This document shows positions 27,592-36,573 of a stretch of DNA of 64,000 nt, piece by piece (the first letter of the stretch is position 1; each line of letters begins with the position of its first letter). This DNA comes from Rurimicrobium sp040387755 (GTDB taxonomy: Bacteria; Bacteroidota; Bacteroidia; Chitinophagales; Chitinophagaceae), in contig JAZKDB010000004.1 in assembly GCA_040387755.1 (NCBI GenBank), forward strand, positions 124,001 to 188,000. The letters are read 5' to 3'. A program made the translations under genes and the position numbers. The notes below the pieces were generated by a model. That model was not told the DNA's origin. It ran no database searches and saw only the letters and a list, made by a program, of their open reading frames with translations.

Positions 27592-28317
27592 ATGATGGAT
27601 TTAAGCTGGCTTTCACGTACAGAATTATTAATTGGCAGAGACAATCTGATAAAATTAAACAATGCACACGTACTCATATTGGGTATGGGTGGTGTAGGTT
27701 CATTTGCAGCCGAGTTTATAGCCAGAAGTGGTGTAGGCAGGATGACTATTGTAGATGGTGATGTGATTGACCCTAGTAACAGAAACAGACAATTGCCCGC
27801 TTTGGCTACAAATCATGGGCAAAGTAAAGTAGGTATCATGGCCGAAAGACTGTTATCCATCAATCCTGATATACAATTGAAAGTAGTGAACGAATTTGTA
27901 CGCCCGGAGGCCATTGACAGATTATTAGATACCGATGCTGATTATCTGATTGATGCAATAGATAGCTTGACCCCTAAGCTTACCTGCCTGACAGCAGCTT
28001 ACAACAAAGGAATAAAAACGGTAAGCTCAATGGGGGCAGGTGGAAAACTAGACCCAACCCAACTGCAAGTGACAGATATCTCAAAAACATACAATTGCCC
28101 GTTTGCACAACAAATACGTAAACAATTGAGGGCGGAAGGAATAAAAAAAGGAATAAAAGTCGTGTTTTCGCCAGAGCTACCTGACAAAAAATCAATTATG
28201 TATACAGATGGCAGCAATTTCAAAAAATCTGCCTATGGTACTATTTCTTATTTACCAGCAGTTTTTGGCGCTACGGCTGCTTCTGTCGTTATCAGAGCAT
28301 TGATTGAGGAGCAATAA
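27592..28317 (+). CDS. tcdA: tRNA threonylcarbamoyladenosine dehydratase
   Basis: This ThiF/E1-like enzyme cyclises t6A37 of tRNA to ct6A using ATP. The nucleotide-binding loop LILGMGGVGSFAAEFIARSG, the DGDVIDPSNRNRQ block and the IDAIDSLTPK block are visible. The length (241 aa) fits TcdA rather than MoeB or ThiF, which carry extra CxxC pairs. It is a single gene with a promoter-like box against its start. Confidence 0.88.
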   Translation: MMDLSWLSRTELLIGRDNLIKLNNAHVLILGMGGVGSFAAEFIARSGVGRMTIVDGDVIDPSNRNRQLPALATNHGQSKVGIMAERLLSINPDIQLKVVNEFVRPEAIDRLLDTDADYLIDAIDSLTPKLTCLTAAYNKGIKTVSSMGAGGKLDPTQLQVTDISKTYNCPFAQQIRKQLRAEGIKKGIKVVFSPELPDKKSIMYTDGSNFKKSAYGTISYLPAVFGATAASVVIRALIEEQ

Positions 28318-28428
28318 TGACTATTTATAACTATCAAATGATTTTTCAGTTTTGTTAAATCATTTCAATACTTTTAAAAACAAGTTCATCCTTGTACAAT
28401 TCATTATTTATCAGTTGCTCACCACATT

Positions 28429-29247
28429 ATGACCCATCAAACTATTAAAAGCACCACATATTCAAAACCTATTACAGCTTTAATATTGGATGATGAACCA
28501 GATGCCTGCAAAAATCTGGAAACACTATTAAAACGGTATTGGAATTCCACAATAGAAATTGTTGGCATTGCTCAAAGTACAGAAAAAGCTGAGGCAATCA
28601 TTAACCAAAAAAAACCTCAAGTCATATTTATAGATATAGAAATGCCAGAAGAAAATGCATTTCACTTTCTGAACAGAATTGAGAGGTCTTCTTTTGAAAT
28701 TATTTTTGTCACTGCATATGACGAGTATGCATTGCGTGCCCTCAAGCTTAATGCTATTGACTATATTTTAAAACCTATCAGTCTTGATGAACTTGAACAA
28801 GCTATTAAAAAATTAGAAGAACGAGTTTTGCAACGATTGATGACCCAGTCTACCTTTCCTGCGCAAAACATTACAGATTTGATAGGTCTTATTAATGGTA
28901 AAAAACCGATAGAGACCATTACTCTTCGAGGCAAAACGGAGACTATAATTCTGGAGTTTAAAGATATCTTCTATATTGAGGCAGTAGGTAGTTACTCCAG
29001 CTTTCATTTCGAAAAAAACCAAAAAAACTGTCAGGTATTAATGAGTAGACCACTTAGTGAATATGAAGAATTGCTTCCTGAAAACATTTTTTTCAGAACG
29101 CATAAATCTTTTATTGTAAATACAAGGCAAGTAAAACGGATTTTAAAAGACGAACAGTCGCAATTAGAATTAAAATGCAATGTTTTATTGCCACTCAGCA
29201 GACGCCGGCAATTGGCGTTTACCGAATTCCTCAAGAATAATCTTTAA
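28429..29247 (+). CDS. LytTR-family response regulator
   Basis: A receiver domain (ALILDDEPDA, VIFIDIEMPEEN with the phosphoacceptor Asp at residue 69, FVTAYDEYALRAL, then DYILKPIS) is joined to a C-terminal LytTR DNA-binding domain (from about residue 160, DIFYIEAVGSYSSF, HKSFIVNTRQVKRIL). It is followed 6 nt later by its likely cognate histidine kinase. Targets are not known; LytTR regulators bind imperfect direct repeats upstream of envelope genes. Confidence 0.92.
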   Translation: MTHQTIKSTTYSKPITALILDDEPDACKNLETLLKRYWNSTIEIVGIAQSTEKAEAIINQKKPQVIFIDIEMPEENAFHFLNRIERSSFEIIFVTAYDEYALRALKLNAIDYILKPISLDELEQAIKKLEERVLQRLMTQSTFPAQNITDLIGLINGKKPIETITLRGKTETIILEFKDIFYIEAVGSYSSFHFEKNQKNCQVLMSRPLSEYEELLPENIFFRTHKSFIVNTRQVKRILKDEQSQLELKCNVLLPLSRRRQLAFTEFLKNNL

Positions 29248-29253
29248 ATTTTG

Positions 29254-32190
29254 ATGCGAAAATTCTTTCTATTGATACTAATGGTGATTTTTGAGCGTGT
29301 AAGCGCAAGAGAATACCCTATGCTTCATTATTCAATAGAAGATGGATTAGCAAGCAATACAATTTACGACATATATCAGGACCCCGATGGAATATTATGG
29401 ATAGGAACCGATAAAGGAGTCTCCTGTTTTAATGGTATTGATTTTGTAAACTTCACCACATATGATGGATTAGCCGATAACGAATGCTTTTACTTTCGAA
29501 GAGATATGGAGGGCAGGCTATGGATTGCCTGCTATAATGGAGAATTGTGTTTTTATAAAAACGGGAAATTCTATAATGCAAAGAATACCCCATGGATGAA
29601 GCTACCTAAATCAAATTTTTTTCGCGAAATTAAAATACTAAACGATTCAGGCATTGCTTTTTACAGCGCTAAGAATGCTGAAGTTTTCGTCTTGCATAAA
29701 GATAAATTTACTCGAATACACAATCAGTACACGAATGAAAAAGTTCAAGACTTAAAGGACTTCAAACTCATCGACACCAACAAATATGAACTATATTATG
29801 AGGATGAAATCCTGACAATTGTATCAAACAAATTAACAAGCAAGCGAATTTTAAACCCATTTATTAAAACTGCGCTTCCTGTTCAGGGTACTTCATACTA
29901 TATAAATACTAATGGAAGGGTTTTAGACTCTGAGATGAAGGAATTGTCTCTTTTGGCCAAAGATGACGGCAAAAATTTGACCATTAATCGAATAAGAAAA
30001 ACCAATGGTCATGAATTGTTGGCTACAGATAAAGGTTTATATATTGATAATCTGAAAGCAATTTTATCCCAACAAAATATTCATACAGTAACTATTGACG
30101 CGCATGGTGATTATTGGATTGGGACAAAACAAAATGGTCTTTACTGCCTTAGTAAAGACTTCAATTCACAAAAGCAAATTAATAACGCTTATAATATACC
30201 AATCGTTTTTGCTGATAGTAAAAATGGTCATTTTGTTTTTGCAACTGATAATGGTAACCTGACAAAAATTGATGATAACGATTCTGCTGTTTGTATTTTC
30301 AACTACGATTATTACCAGAAAAGCCCTGCATACTATTCTAAAAACTATACTATTGACAGCAAAAAGATTATTTATGGGATAGACGCGGCGAACTACAGAA
30401 TGTTTTTACACAAACTAGTGTTGGACGATGGCTTCGATAAATTATTACCACTAATCGGCAATGCAACAGTTCAAAAAAAAATTTCTAAAAATTTTGCAAG
30501 TCATATTACCAATTTTCTTCAAAACGACTCATTACTATATTTCAAGGGTAGATATGTAATAAGTTGTATTAATAAAAACCATTTTTTGAAGCCAAAAAAA
30601 AATTACAGATATACAGATATTTTCATCAATAATGGTAAAGATGCAATATTCGGCTTCTCTAAAGGTTTGAACAACGATATATGGATATCAACATTGAAAT
30701 CAGTGTACAGAATCACCGGTTACATTCCAAATAAACAAAAACAATTTGGTTCACTTTCTTTTCGATCATTTATTTTTCTAAAAAAGCAAATAATTGGTAT
30801 TTCGCACAGTAACGACCTGCTATTATGTAGTAATATCGAATCAGCTAATGTAAAAGTAGATACTATAAAAGGTAAGGACTACATATGGGATAAGATTTTC
30901 TTGATAAACGATAGTACAGCGCTAGTAAGCAGTAACAGTTATCCGCAAATAATAAAGTTACGTCCTTCATCAGTAAAGGTTGCTTATTCCACCGGGGTAT
31001 TAGAAAACCCTTTTATACCTTACCAACCTGAGTTTATCTATATAGATAGTACAAGTGCCTATTTTTTTAAGAAGGGAGCAATAAGCTGTTTTCCGAAAAA
31101 TTACCTATTACAGGATTTTACTCTACCCAAGGTAAAATTTACTTCAATAATCACTAACAAGGCAAACCACTTTATTAAAGACAGCTTTACCACTGATTAT
31201 AATTCCTCTAAAAACATCAAATTAAGACTTAAGCCGTACTCGGTTTACTATAAAAATCTAACGTACGAATATGCAATTAGCTTACCTAAGCAAAAAGATC
31301 AATGGATTTCTTCTGTTGGGGAAGAAATAAATCTTGTCAATATTGGATACGGCAAATTCACCATTAAAGTTCGGGCAAAAACACTTTCAGGATATTACTC
31401 CAAACCTGCAAGTTTTGTACTGATTGTCCAAAAACCCTATTGGGCAACATGGTGGTTCATTGCCACTGTGTCATTGCTCCTAATTGCTATTATTGCAATC
31501 TTTGCCCGACTGGGAGTTAAAAGCAGGCTTAAGAAAAAAGAAGGCGAAGTAAGGTTTTTACGTTCAGAATATAAAGCACTCAATGCCTTAATGAATCCCC
31601 ATTTTATCTTCAATTCACTTAATAGTGTTCAGAGTTTGATTAATAATAATGAAAACTCTATTGCCAGTAAATATGTTCGCATTTTCTCCGATTTAATCCG
31701 GCAAAATATGCGCAATATTTCCAACGAGCTTATTCCGTTGAGTAAAGAGCTGGATTTGGTGGAAAATTATCTCAAAATAGAAAAGCTGCGCTTTAAAGAA
31801 AAACTGAACTACAGTATCAACATCGATGAGGAAGTGGAAATCGAGATGATACTAATACCACCTTTACTAATACAACCTTTGGTTGAAAATGCCATTAAGC
31901 ATGGCATCTGGCCTAAGAAAACAAATGACGGGCTTATACAAATCCGCATTTCGGAGCAAGATAACCTGCTAAAGATAGAAATTGAAGACAATGGTAGCGG
32001 CTTCCTCATTTCAAGCAAGACAGATACTCTTCATGAATCCTATGCGATGGGAAATATTCATCAAAGAATTGAACAATTATCCCAGATACATGATGCCAAG
32101 TTTACTATTAAAATAGAAGAAATAAAGGAAATAGATGGGGAGGTGCGTGGTGCTCTATCAACAGTAACTATACAATTACCAAAAGCATAA
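29254..32190 (+). CDS. Propeller-type sensor histidine kinase (LytS-like)
   Basis: The 978-residue protein begins with a short signal and a periplasmic sensor of two-component-regulator propeller repeats (YDIYQDPDGILWIGTDKGVS and later HGDYWIGTKQNGLY), then a Y_Y_Y domain, a single membrane helix at about 733-755, and a His_kinase module with His783 in NPHFIFNSLNSVQS. An HATPase domain follows (VENAIKHGIW, IEDNGSGF). This is the usual Bacteroidota partner of LytTR regulators. The ATG at 29254 is preferred over the TTG one codon earlier. The ligand is unknown. Confidence 0.9.
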   Translation: MRKFFLLILMVIFERVSAREYPMLHYSIEDGLASNTIYDIYQDPDGILWIGTDKGVSCFNGIDFVNFTTYDGLADNECFYFRRDMEGRLWIACYNGELCFYKNGKFYNAKNTPWMKLPKSNFFREIKILNDSGIAFYSAKNAEVFVLHKDKFTRIHNQYTNEKVQDLKDFKLIDTNKYELYYEDEILTIVSNKLTSKRILNPFIKTALPVQGTSYYINTNGRVLDSEMKELSLLAKDDGKNLTINRIRKTNGHELLATDKGLYIDNLKAILSQQNIHTVTIDAHGDYWIGTKQNGLYCLSKDFNSQKQINNAYNIPIVFADSKNGHFVFATDNGNLTKIDDNDSAVCIFNYDYYQKSPAYYSKNYTIDSKKIIYGIDAANYRMFLHKLVLDDGFDKLLPLIGNATVQKKISKNFASHITNFLQNDSLLYFKGRYVISCINKNHFLKPKKNYRYTDIFINNGKDAIFGFSKGLNNDIWISTLKSVYRITGYIPNKQKQFGSLSFRSFIFLKKQIIGISHSNDLLLCSNIESANVKVDTIKGKDYIWDKIFLINDSTALVSSNSYPQIIKLRPSSVKVAYSTGVLENPFIPYQPEFIYIDSTSAYFFKKGAISCFPKNYLLQDFTLPKVKFTSIITNKANHFIKDSFTTDYNSSKNIKLRLKPYSVYYKNLTYEYAISLPKQKDQWISSVGEEINLVNIGYGKFTIKVRAKTLSGYYSKPASFVLIVQKPYWATWWFIATVSLLLIAIIAIFARLGVKSRLKKKEGEVRFLRSEYKALNALMNPHFIFNSLNSVQSLINNNENSIASKYVRIFSDLIRQNMRNISNELIPLSKELDLVENYLKIEKLRFKEKLNYSINIDEEVEIEMILIPPLLIQPLVENAIKHGIWPKKTNDGLIQIRISEQDNLLKIEIEDNGSGFLISSKTDTLHESYAMGNIHQRIEQLSQIHDAKFTIKIEEIKEIDGEVRGALSTVTIQLPKA

Positions 32191-32211
32191 AAAAAAGAAG
32201 AGGCAATAAAT

Positions 32212-32757
32212 TTATTTTCTTTCTCTGGTATACTTGTATAATTTGATGGCACTCATCAAAAGAGCAATAAATACAATCAAGCCCACCAGCCCCCAAAGCA
32301 AACTGATTTCTTGCTTTACCACTACCAGCATTACTATCGCTATTAAAAAAATAGTAGCCAGTTCATTCCAGATGCGCAATTGCTGCGAGCTATATTTAAA
32401 TACTCCGGCGCATTGCTGCTTAAAAATATAATGAAGCGAAAAGTGGTAGCCATAAAGAACGATTACAAACAACAGCTTTAATAACAACCAGCGAAATGGG
32501 GCTTCAAAAATATACTGCCAATAACCCATTTGAATTAACAGCCAGGGACCAAAAACAAGTGTTAATACAGCCGAAGGCCAGGTAATACCATACCACAGTC
32601 GACGGAGCATAATCGTGAATTGGGCACGAAAAGCATCTCTCACTTCTGGGCTTTTATTTGCTGCTTCTGTATTGTAAATAAACAGCCGGGGCATATAAAA
32701 CATACCGGCAAACCAGGTAACAATAAAGATGATATGCAAGGCTTTTATATAGAGCAT
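32212..32757 (-). CDS. hemJ: Protoporphyrinogen oxidase HemJ
   Basis: This 181-residue protein has four to five membrane helices and starts with the HemJ hallmark KALHIIFIVTWFAGMFYMPRLF, whose His is a proposed haem ligand; LRRLWYGITWPSAVLT and RWLLLKLLFVIVLYGYH follow. HemJ oxidises protoporphyrinogen IX to protoporphyrin IX, the step before ferrochelatase. It starts 18 nt after hemH stops, so the two form one operon covering the last two steps of haem synthesis. Confidence 0.88.
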   Translation of the reverse strand: MLYIKALHIIFIVTWFAGMFYMPRLFIYNTEAANKSPEVRDAFRAQFTIMLRRLWYGITWPSAVLTLVFGPWLLIQMGYWQYIFEAPFRWLLLKLLFVIVLYGYHFSLHYIFKQQCAGVFKYSSQQLRIWNELATIFLIAIVMLVVVKQEISLLWGLVGLIVFIALLMSAIKLYKYTRERK

Positions 32758-32775
32758 TCTTCTGTCTTTTGAAGT

Positions 32776-33798
32776 TTAATTTACCCAACCCGCCACAGCC
32801 TTTACCCATTCCGGATGCACATTCATACAAGGAATCATCTCATAAGCTTCTCCACCCGCTTCTTTAAATATCTCCTCACCTTCCATTTGTATCTCTTCAA
32901 GTGTTTCCAGACAATCGCTCACAAATGCAGGACACAAAATCAATAGCTTTTTAATTCCTTCATTGGGCATTTCCTTCAGCCTAAAATCTGTATAAGGTTT
33001 TAACCAGGGCTCTCTTCCCAAACGACTCTGAAAAGAATAACTATATTTTTCTTTAGGAATATTCAATTTTTCGGCTACCAGACGCATTGTTTGGAGACAT
33101 TGATGACGGTAACAGGTAGCATGTGCTACTGATGGGGTCTCACAGCAGTTATCACAGGTAAGGCAATGCTGCTTAGTAGGGTCGCTAACTTTCAAATGGC
33201 GCTCGGGAATGCCATGAAAACTAAATAAAATATGGTCGTAATCCTTCTGTAAATAAGGCTCAATGTTGGCACTCATAGCATGGATATAAGCCTCGTTATT
33301 GTAGTAAGGCTCAATAGTGCTTAATTTAAAAGAGTACTTTTCTTTAGCATGAATCTCTTGAGCATAAACCACCCCTGTCTCAAAGCTACTCATAGCATAG
33401 TGAGGGTACATAGGTACCAAAATAACTTCTTTAAGATGGGGCATTGTGGCAACCAACTTGTCAAAAGCCACCTTGGGGGAAGGATTGGCATAACGCATGG
33501 CTATTTCCACAGGATACTCTGTATAAGCCTGCACAGCTTCCTGCAATTGCCTGGTAATAACAATCAACGGTGAACCCTCTTTCGTCCAGATAGATTGATA
33601 GGCGTGTGCAGATTTGGGAGCACGCAACGGAACAATAATTCCCTTTACCAAAAGCAAACGAAAGAGGTAGGAATATTTATCAATCACACGGTCGTCCATC
33701 AAAAACTCATTAAGATATTTGCGAACATCTTTGGTACTCGGAGAATCCGGAGAACCAAGATTCATCAACACAACTGCTTTTTCGGCATTTAAATTCAT
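32776..33798 (-). CDS. hemH: Ferrochelatase
   Basis: HemH inserts Fe(II) into protoporphyrin IX. Family motifs are VLMNLGSPDSPS at the start, FSFHGIPERHL with the catalytic His, and FVSDCLETLEEI with the metal-site Glu. Between them lies a Cys-rich stretch (HCLTCDNCCETP, CYRHQC) with seven Cys over about 25 residues, which could bind a metal or a cluster. The ATG at 33798 gives 340 aa; a TTG three codons earlier is in the promoter box. Operon with hemJ. Confidence 0.92.
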   Translation of the reverse strand: MNLNAEKAVVLMNLGSPDSPSTKDVRKYLNEFLMDDRVIDKYSYLFRLLLVKGIIVPLRAPKSAHAYQSIWTKEGSPLIVITRQLQEAVQAYTEYPVEIAMRYANPSPKVAFDKLVATMPHLKEVILVPMYPHYAMSSFETGVVYAQEIHAKEKYSFKLSTIEPYYNNEAYIHAMSANIEPYLQKDYDHILFSFHGIPERHLKVSDPTKQHCLTCDNCCETPSVAHATCYRHQCLQTMRLVAEKLNIPKEKYSYSFQSRLGREPWLKPYTDFRLKEMPNEGIKKLLILCPAFVSDCLETLEEIQMEGEEIFKEAGGEAYEMIPCMNVHPEWVKAVAGWVN

Positions 33799-33804
33799 AA
33801 TAGT

Positions 33805-33812
33805 CAAATATA
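33805..33812 (-). promoter_or_regulatory. -7 box of the hemHJ promoter
   Basis: TATATTTG on the minus strand fits TAnnTTTG and ends 6 nt before the hemH ATG, suggesting a leaderless message. Confidence 0.5.
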
Positions 33813-33921
33813 CGGGCGAAAATACTTGAAAGTTTTGTCAAAACAGGAAGCGTTTTGATAGCTTATTAAAATAGAGTCATAGCCAATTGTCTCAATTGAT
33901 TCAATTATCCATTTTGCTCAG

Positions 33922-33929
33922 TAAGTTTG
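33922..33929 (+). promoter_or_regulatory. -7 box of the TPR-protein promoter
   Basis: TAAGTTTG fits TAnnTTTG and lies 7 nt before the ATG at 33937. Confidence 0.4.
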
Positions 33930-33936
33930 CATCCAA

Positions 33937-35034
33937 ATGAAAACAAAAAAAATACTTAATCTCCTTTTTATACTTGTCTTGGTTTTTGACAAAGTATCCG
34001 CTCAGGATTGGTCTTCGCCGGAAGTTGAACAAATGTATCAGCAAGGCCTGACAACACTTAGCAGGGGTAATGCCTTGGAGGCCGTCGCCATTTTTCAGAA
34101 AATAGCGCCCATAGAGCCTAATAACTATCTGGTCAAAAAATCTTTGGCACAATCATATTTGATGTCCGGAAATCATAAAAATGCCATACTCATACTGGAA
34201 CCACTGTTAGCCACCAATATTGCGGATGCAGAGGCTTACCGGATAGCTGCTCAAGCCTATTCCGGTATTCAGGAGGATAAAAAAGCACTGAAAATAATAT
34301 CCGACGGCATTGTAAAAAATCCCAATTCAGGCTTGCTTTATTATGAACAGGGGCTTCTTTTTAAGAAACAGAAAAATTATGAAAATGCGCTAAAGTCCTG
34401 GTTGGATGGAATTGCTGCAGAGCCAAACTTTCATTTAAATTATCACGAAGCTGCTATTGCTTATGTACAAACAGACCAGGTAATCTGGGCCATTATTTAC
34501 GGTGAAATTTTTGTCAATAAAGAACCTCTTACCAAACGAGGTGAAGATATGCGCATACTGATACTAGATGCTTATCAAAAATTTTTCTTTACGCCATCCA
34601 AAAATGTAAATGGTGATCAGACGCTGGTCAACACTCCATCAAATTTTGAAGAGGCAGTAAAAAAAACCTACCTGAGCCTCTTTTTTGTTGTTAGCGATGG
34701 GATTACTACAGAAAATTTAATGATGCTCCGTAGCCGTTTTATGGTAAATTGGGAAAACACTTATGCTCAAAAATACCCATTCAGTCTATACGCCTTCCAT
34801 GCGGACATGATGAAAAACGGCTATTTCGATGTTTATAATCAATGGTTGTTGGGCAAAGCCGAAAATCCCCAACTATATAGTACTTGGGCAGGCACTTTTG
34901 CCGATGACGTAGCAAATTTCGAAAAATACAAAGCACGAAATCCTCTAAAACCAGACTCCAAAGACAATTACAATACCAACCGCAATTTCAAAGGCATGTT
35001 TGCCGAAAAACTGGGCAAGACTCCAAAACGTTAA
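33937..35034 (+). CDS. Exported tetratricopeptide-repeat protein
   Basis: The 365-residue protein has a signal peptide ending DKVSA|QDW and about four TPR-like repeats in residues 30-190 (MYQQGLTTLSRGNALEAVAIF, LAQSYLMSGNHKNAILILEP and so on, quoted in part). The C-terminal half has no recognised domain. TPRs mediate protein contacts in the periplasm. It lies just before the SurA-like isomerase gene with a 74-bp gap and a separate promoter, which may hint at a role in envelope protein handling; that is inference. Confidence 0.78.
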   Translation: MKTKKILNLLFILVLVFDKVSAQDWSSPEVEQMYQQGLTTLSRGNALEAVAIFQKIAPIEPNNYLVKKSLAQSYLMSGNHKNAILILEPLLATNIADAEAYRIAAQAYSGIQEDKKALKIISDGIVKNPNSGLLYYEQGLLFKKQKNYENALKSWLDGIAAEPNFHLNYHEAAIAYVQTDQVIWAIIYGEIFVNKEPLTKRGEDMRILILDAYQKFFFTPSKNVNGDQTLVNTPSNFEEAVKKTYLSLFFVVSDGITTENLMMLRSRFMVNWENTYAQKYPFSLYAFHADMMKNGYFDVYNQWLLGKAENPQLYSTWAGTFADDVANFEKYKARNPLKPDSKDNYNTNRNFKGMFAEKLGKTPKR

Positions 35035-35073
35035 ATAAATGATGCATCAATCCATATTGATGTGCCAAAGGCT

Positions 35074-35081
35074 TATTTTTG
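35074..35081 (+). promoter_or_regulatory. -7 box of the SurA-like gene promoter
   Basis: TATTTTTG fits TAnnTTTG, 27 nt before the ATG at 35109. It covers the in-frame TTG at 35079, which argues against that codon as the start. Confidence 0.45.
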
Positions 35082-35108
35082 TCCTCTTTCAATATTTTCA
35101 AATTTCGT

Positions 35109-36500
35109 ATGTTTTCATTTCATTCTGCTCATAAATTATTTTCAGGCTTCACTACTTTTTTTATTGCGCTTTTTATTGTGGGGTTTGCTAATGCTCAAAA
35201 CAACCAAAGTGCCGACCGCATTATTGCCAAAATAGGGAAAGGCCGAATCATACTTGAGTCTGAACTGGAACAAAATTTCGCTCAGTTCAAAGCCGAAAAT
35301 CCGGATATTAATGATAGTGTCAAATGCACTTTGCTGCAGGAAATGATTTTTCAAAAATTATTGGCCGAACAAGCCGACCGCGATAGTATTATTGTTACCG
35401 AAGAAGAAGTAGATGCAAACATTGACCAGCGTATTAGATACTATGTCAACCTTGCCGGTTCGCAGGAACGTCTGGAGCAGCAGATGGGCAAAACAATCTA
35501 CCAGATGAAAGATGAGAACAGAGATATCATCAAAGAAGGATTGGTGGCAGACAGAATGAAAAACCAAATTACTTCAGGCGTAAAAATAACTCCTGTTGAG
35601 GTTCGTAAATATTTTGAGAAAATCCCCGCAGATAGTCTGCCTTATTTCCCCGCCAGTGTAGAACTTGGCCAGATAGTTATAGATCCACCGGCAAGCCCAG
35701 AATTGGATAATTATGCGCGTACTAAACTGGAAGGCATTCGTAAAGAAATTAAAGAAGAAGGCAAAGGCTTTGAAGCCATGGCAGGGATGCACAGTATAGA
35801 CCCCGGAAGCCGCGACCTTGGTGGTGATCTTGGTTGGGTAGAAAAAGGTCAGATGGTTCCTGAATTCGAAAAAGCTGCATTTCGCTTGCAAGTAGGTGAA
35901 ATATCGCCTATTGTCAAAACCGAATATGGTTATCATATCATACAAATGGTGGCACGCCAGGGTGAAAAATGTCATTTACGCCATATTCTCATCCGCGCCG
36001 AAAGAACCAGTGCAGATTATAAAGCCGCACTGCTAAAACTAGACAGTATCCGTTCGGAATTGATTACTGAAAAAATAACTTTCCAAATAGCAGTAGGAAA
36101 ATACAGTACCGAAAAAAGCAGCAAAATGACTGGCGGTATGATGACCGACCAACGCACCGGAAGCTCAAGATTACAAATCAAAGACCTTGACCCAGCTATG
36201 GTGTTGGCCATCGACAGTTTGCAATCAGGCGGTTTTTCTCAGCCTCAGGTATTCTCCAATCCACAGACTGGAGATAAAGCCTGCAGAATTATTTACCTCA
36301 AAAATCGCACACAACCACATAAAGCTAACCTGCTGGACGACTACAATAATATCCAGGAAGTAGCTTTAAAATCAAAACAAATAGAAAGACAAAGCGAATG
36401 GTTGCAAGAAAAACTTCCCAGCTTTTATGTTAAAATAGATAAAGACTACCAATCCTGTCCTGAGTTGATGCCCTGGATGCTGGTGATTAATAAAAAGTAA
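35109..36500 (+). CDS. SurA-like peptidylprolyl isomerase
   Basis: This periplasmic chaperone/isomerase has a signal peptide ending GFANA|QNN, a SurA-type N-terminal helical domain (ADRIIAKIGKGRIILESELE), a first parvulin domain from about residue 182 (VELGQIVIDPP, GDLGWVEKGQMVPEFEKAAF, YGYHIIQM) and a second, less conserved one from about 287 (CHLRHILIRAE). Such proteins assist folding of outer-membrane barrels. The ATG at 35109 gives 463 aa. Followed by a bidirectional terminator. Confidence 0.9.
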   Translation: MFSFHSAHKLFSGFTTFFIALFIVGFANAQNNQSADRIIAKIGKGRIILESELEQNFAQFKAENPDINDSVKCTLLQEMIFQKLLAEQADRDSIIVTEEEVDANIDQRIRYYVNLAGSQERLEQQMGKTIYQMKDENRDIIKEGLVADRMKNQITSGVKITPVEVRKYFEKIPADSLPYFPASVELGQIVIDPPASPELDNYARTKLEGIRKEIKEEGKGFEAMAGMHSIDPGSRDLGGDLGWVEKGQMVPEFEKAAFRLQVGEISPIVKTEYGYHIIQMVARQGEKCHLRHILIRAERTSADYKAALLKLDSIRSELITEKITFQIAVGKYSTEKSSKMTGGMMTDQRTGSSRLQIKDLDPAMVLAIDSLQSGGFSQPQVFSNPQTGDKACRIIYLKNRTQPHKANLLDDYNNIQEVALKSKQIERQSEWLQEKLPSFYVKIDKDYQSCPELMPWMLVINKK

Positions 36501-36515
36501 ATTCTTTGACTAAAT

Positions 36516-36551
36516 AGAAAATGCCTGTGTTGTATAACACAGGCATTTTCT
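36516..36551. terminator. Bidirectional terminator between the SurA-like gene and lysS
   Basis: A perfect 16-bp inverted repeat (36516-36531 with 36536-36551) with a GTAT loop and A/T ends. Confidence 0.85.
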
Positions 36552-36573
36552 ATTAAAGCAATTTAGAGAAATT

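Noticed and set aside
27592..28317. MoeB/ThiF assignment for the E1-like protein
   Set aside because: No CxxC zinc pairs and no thiamine or molybdopterin genes nearby; length and motifs fit TcdA.
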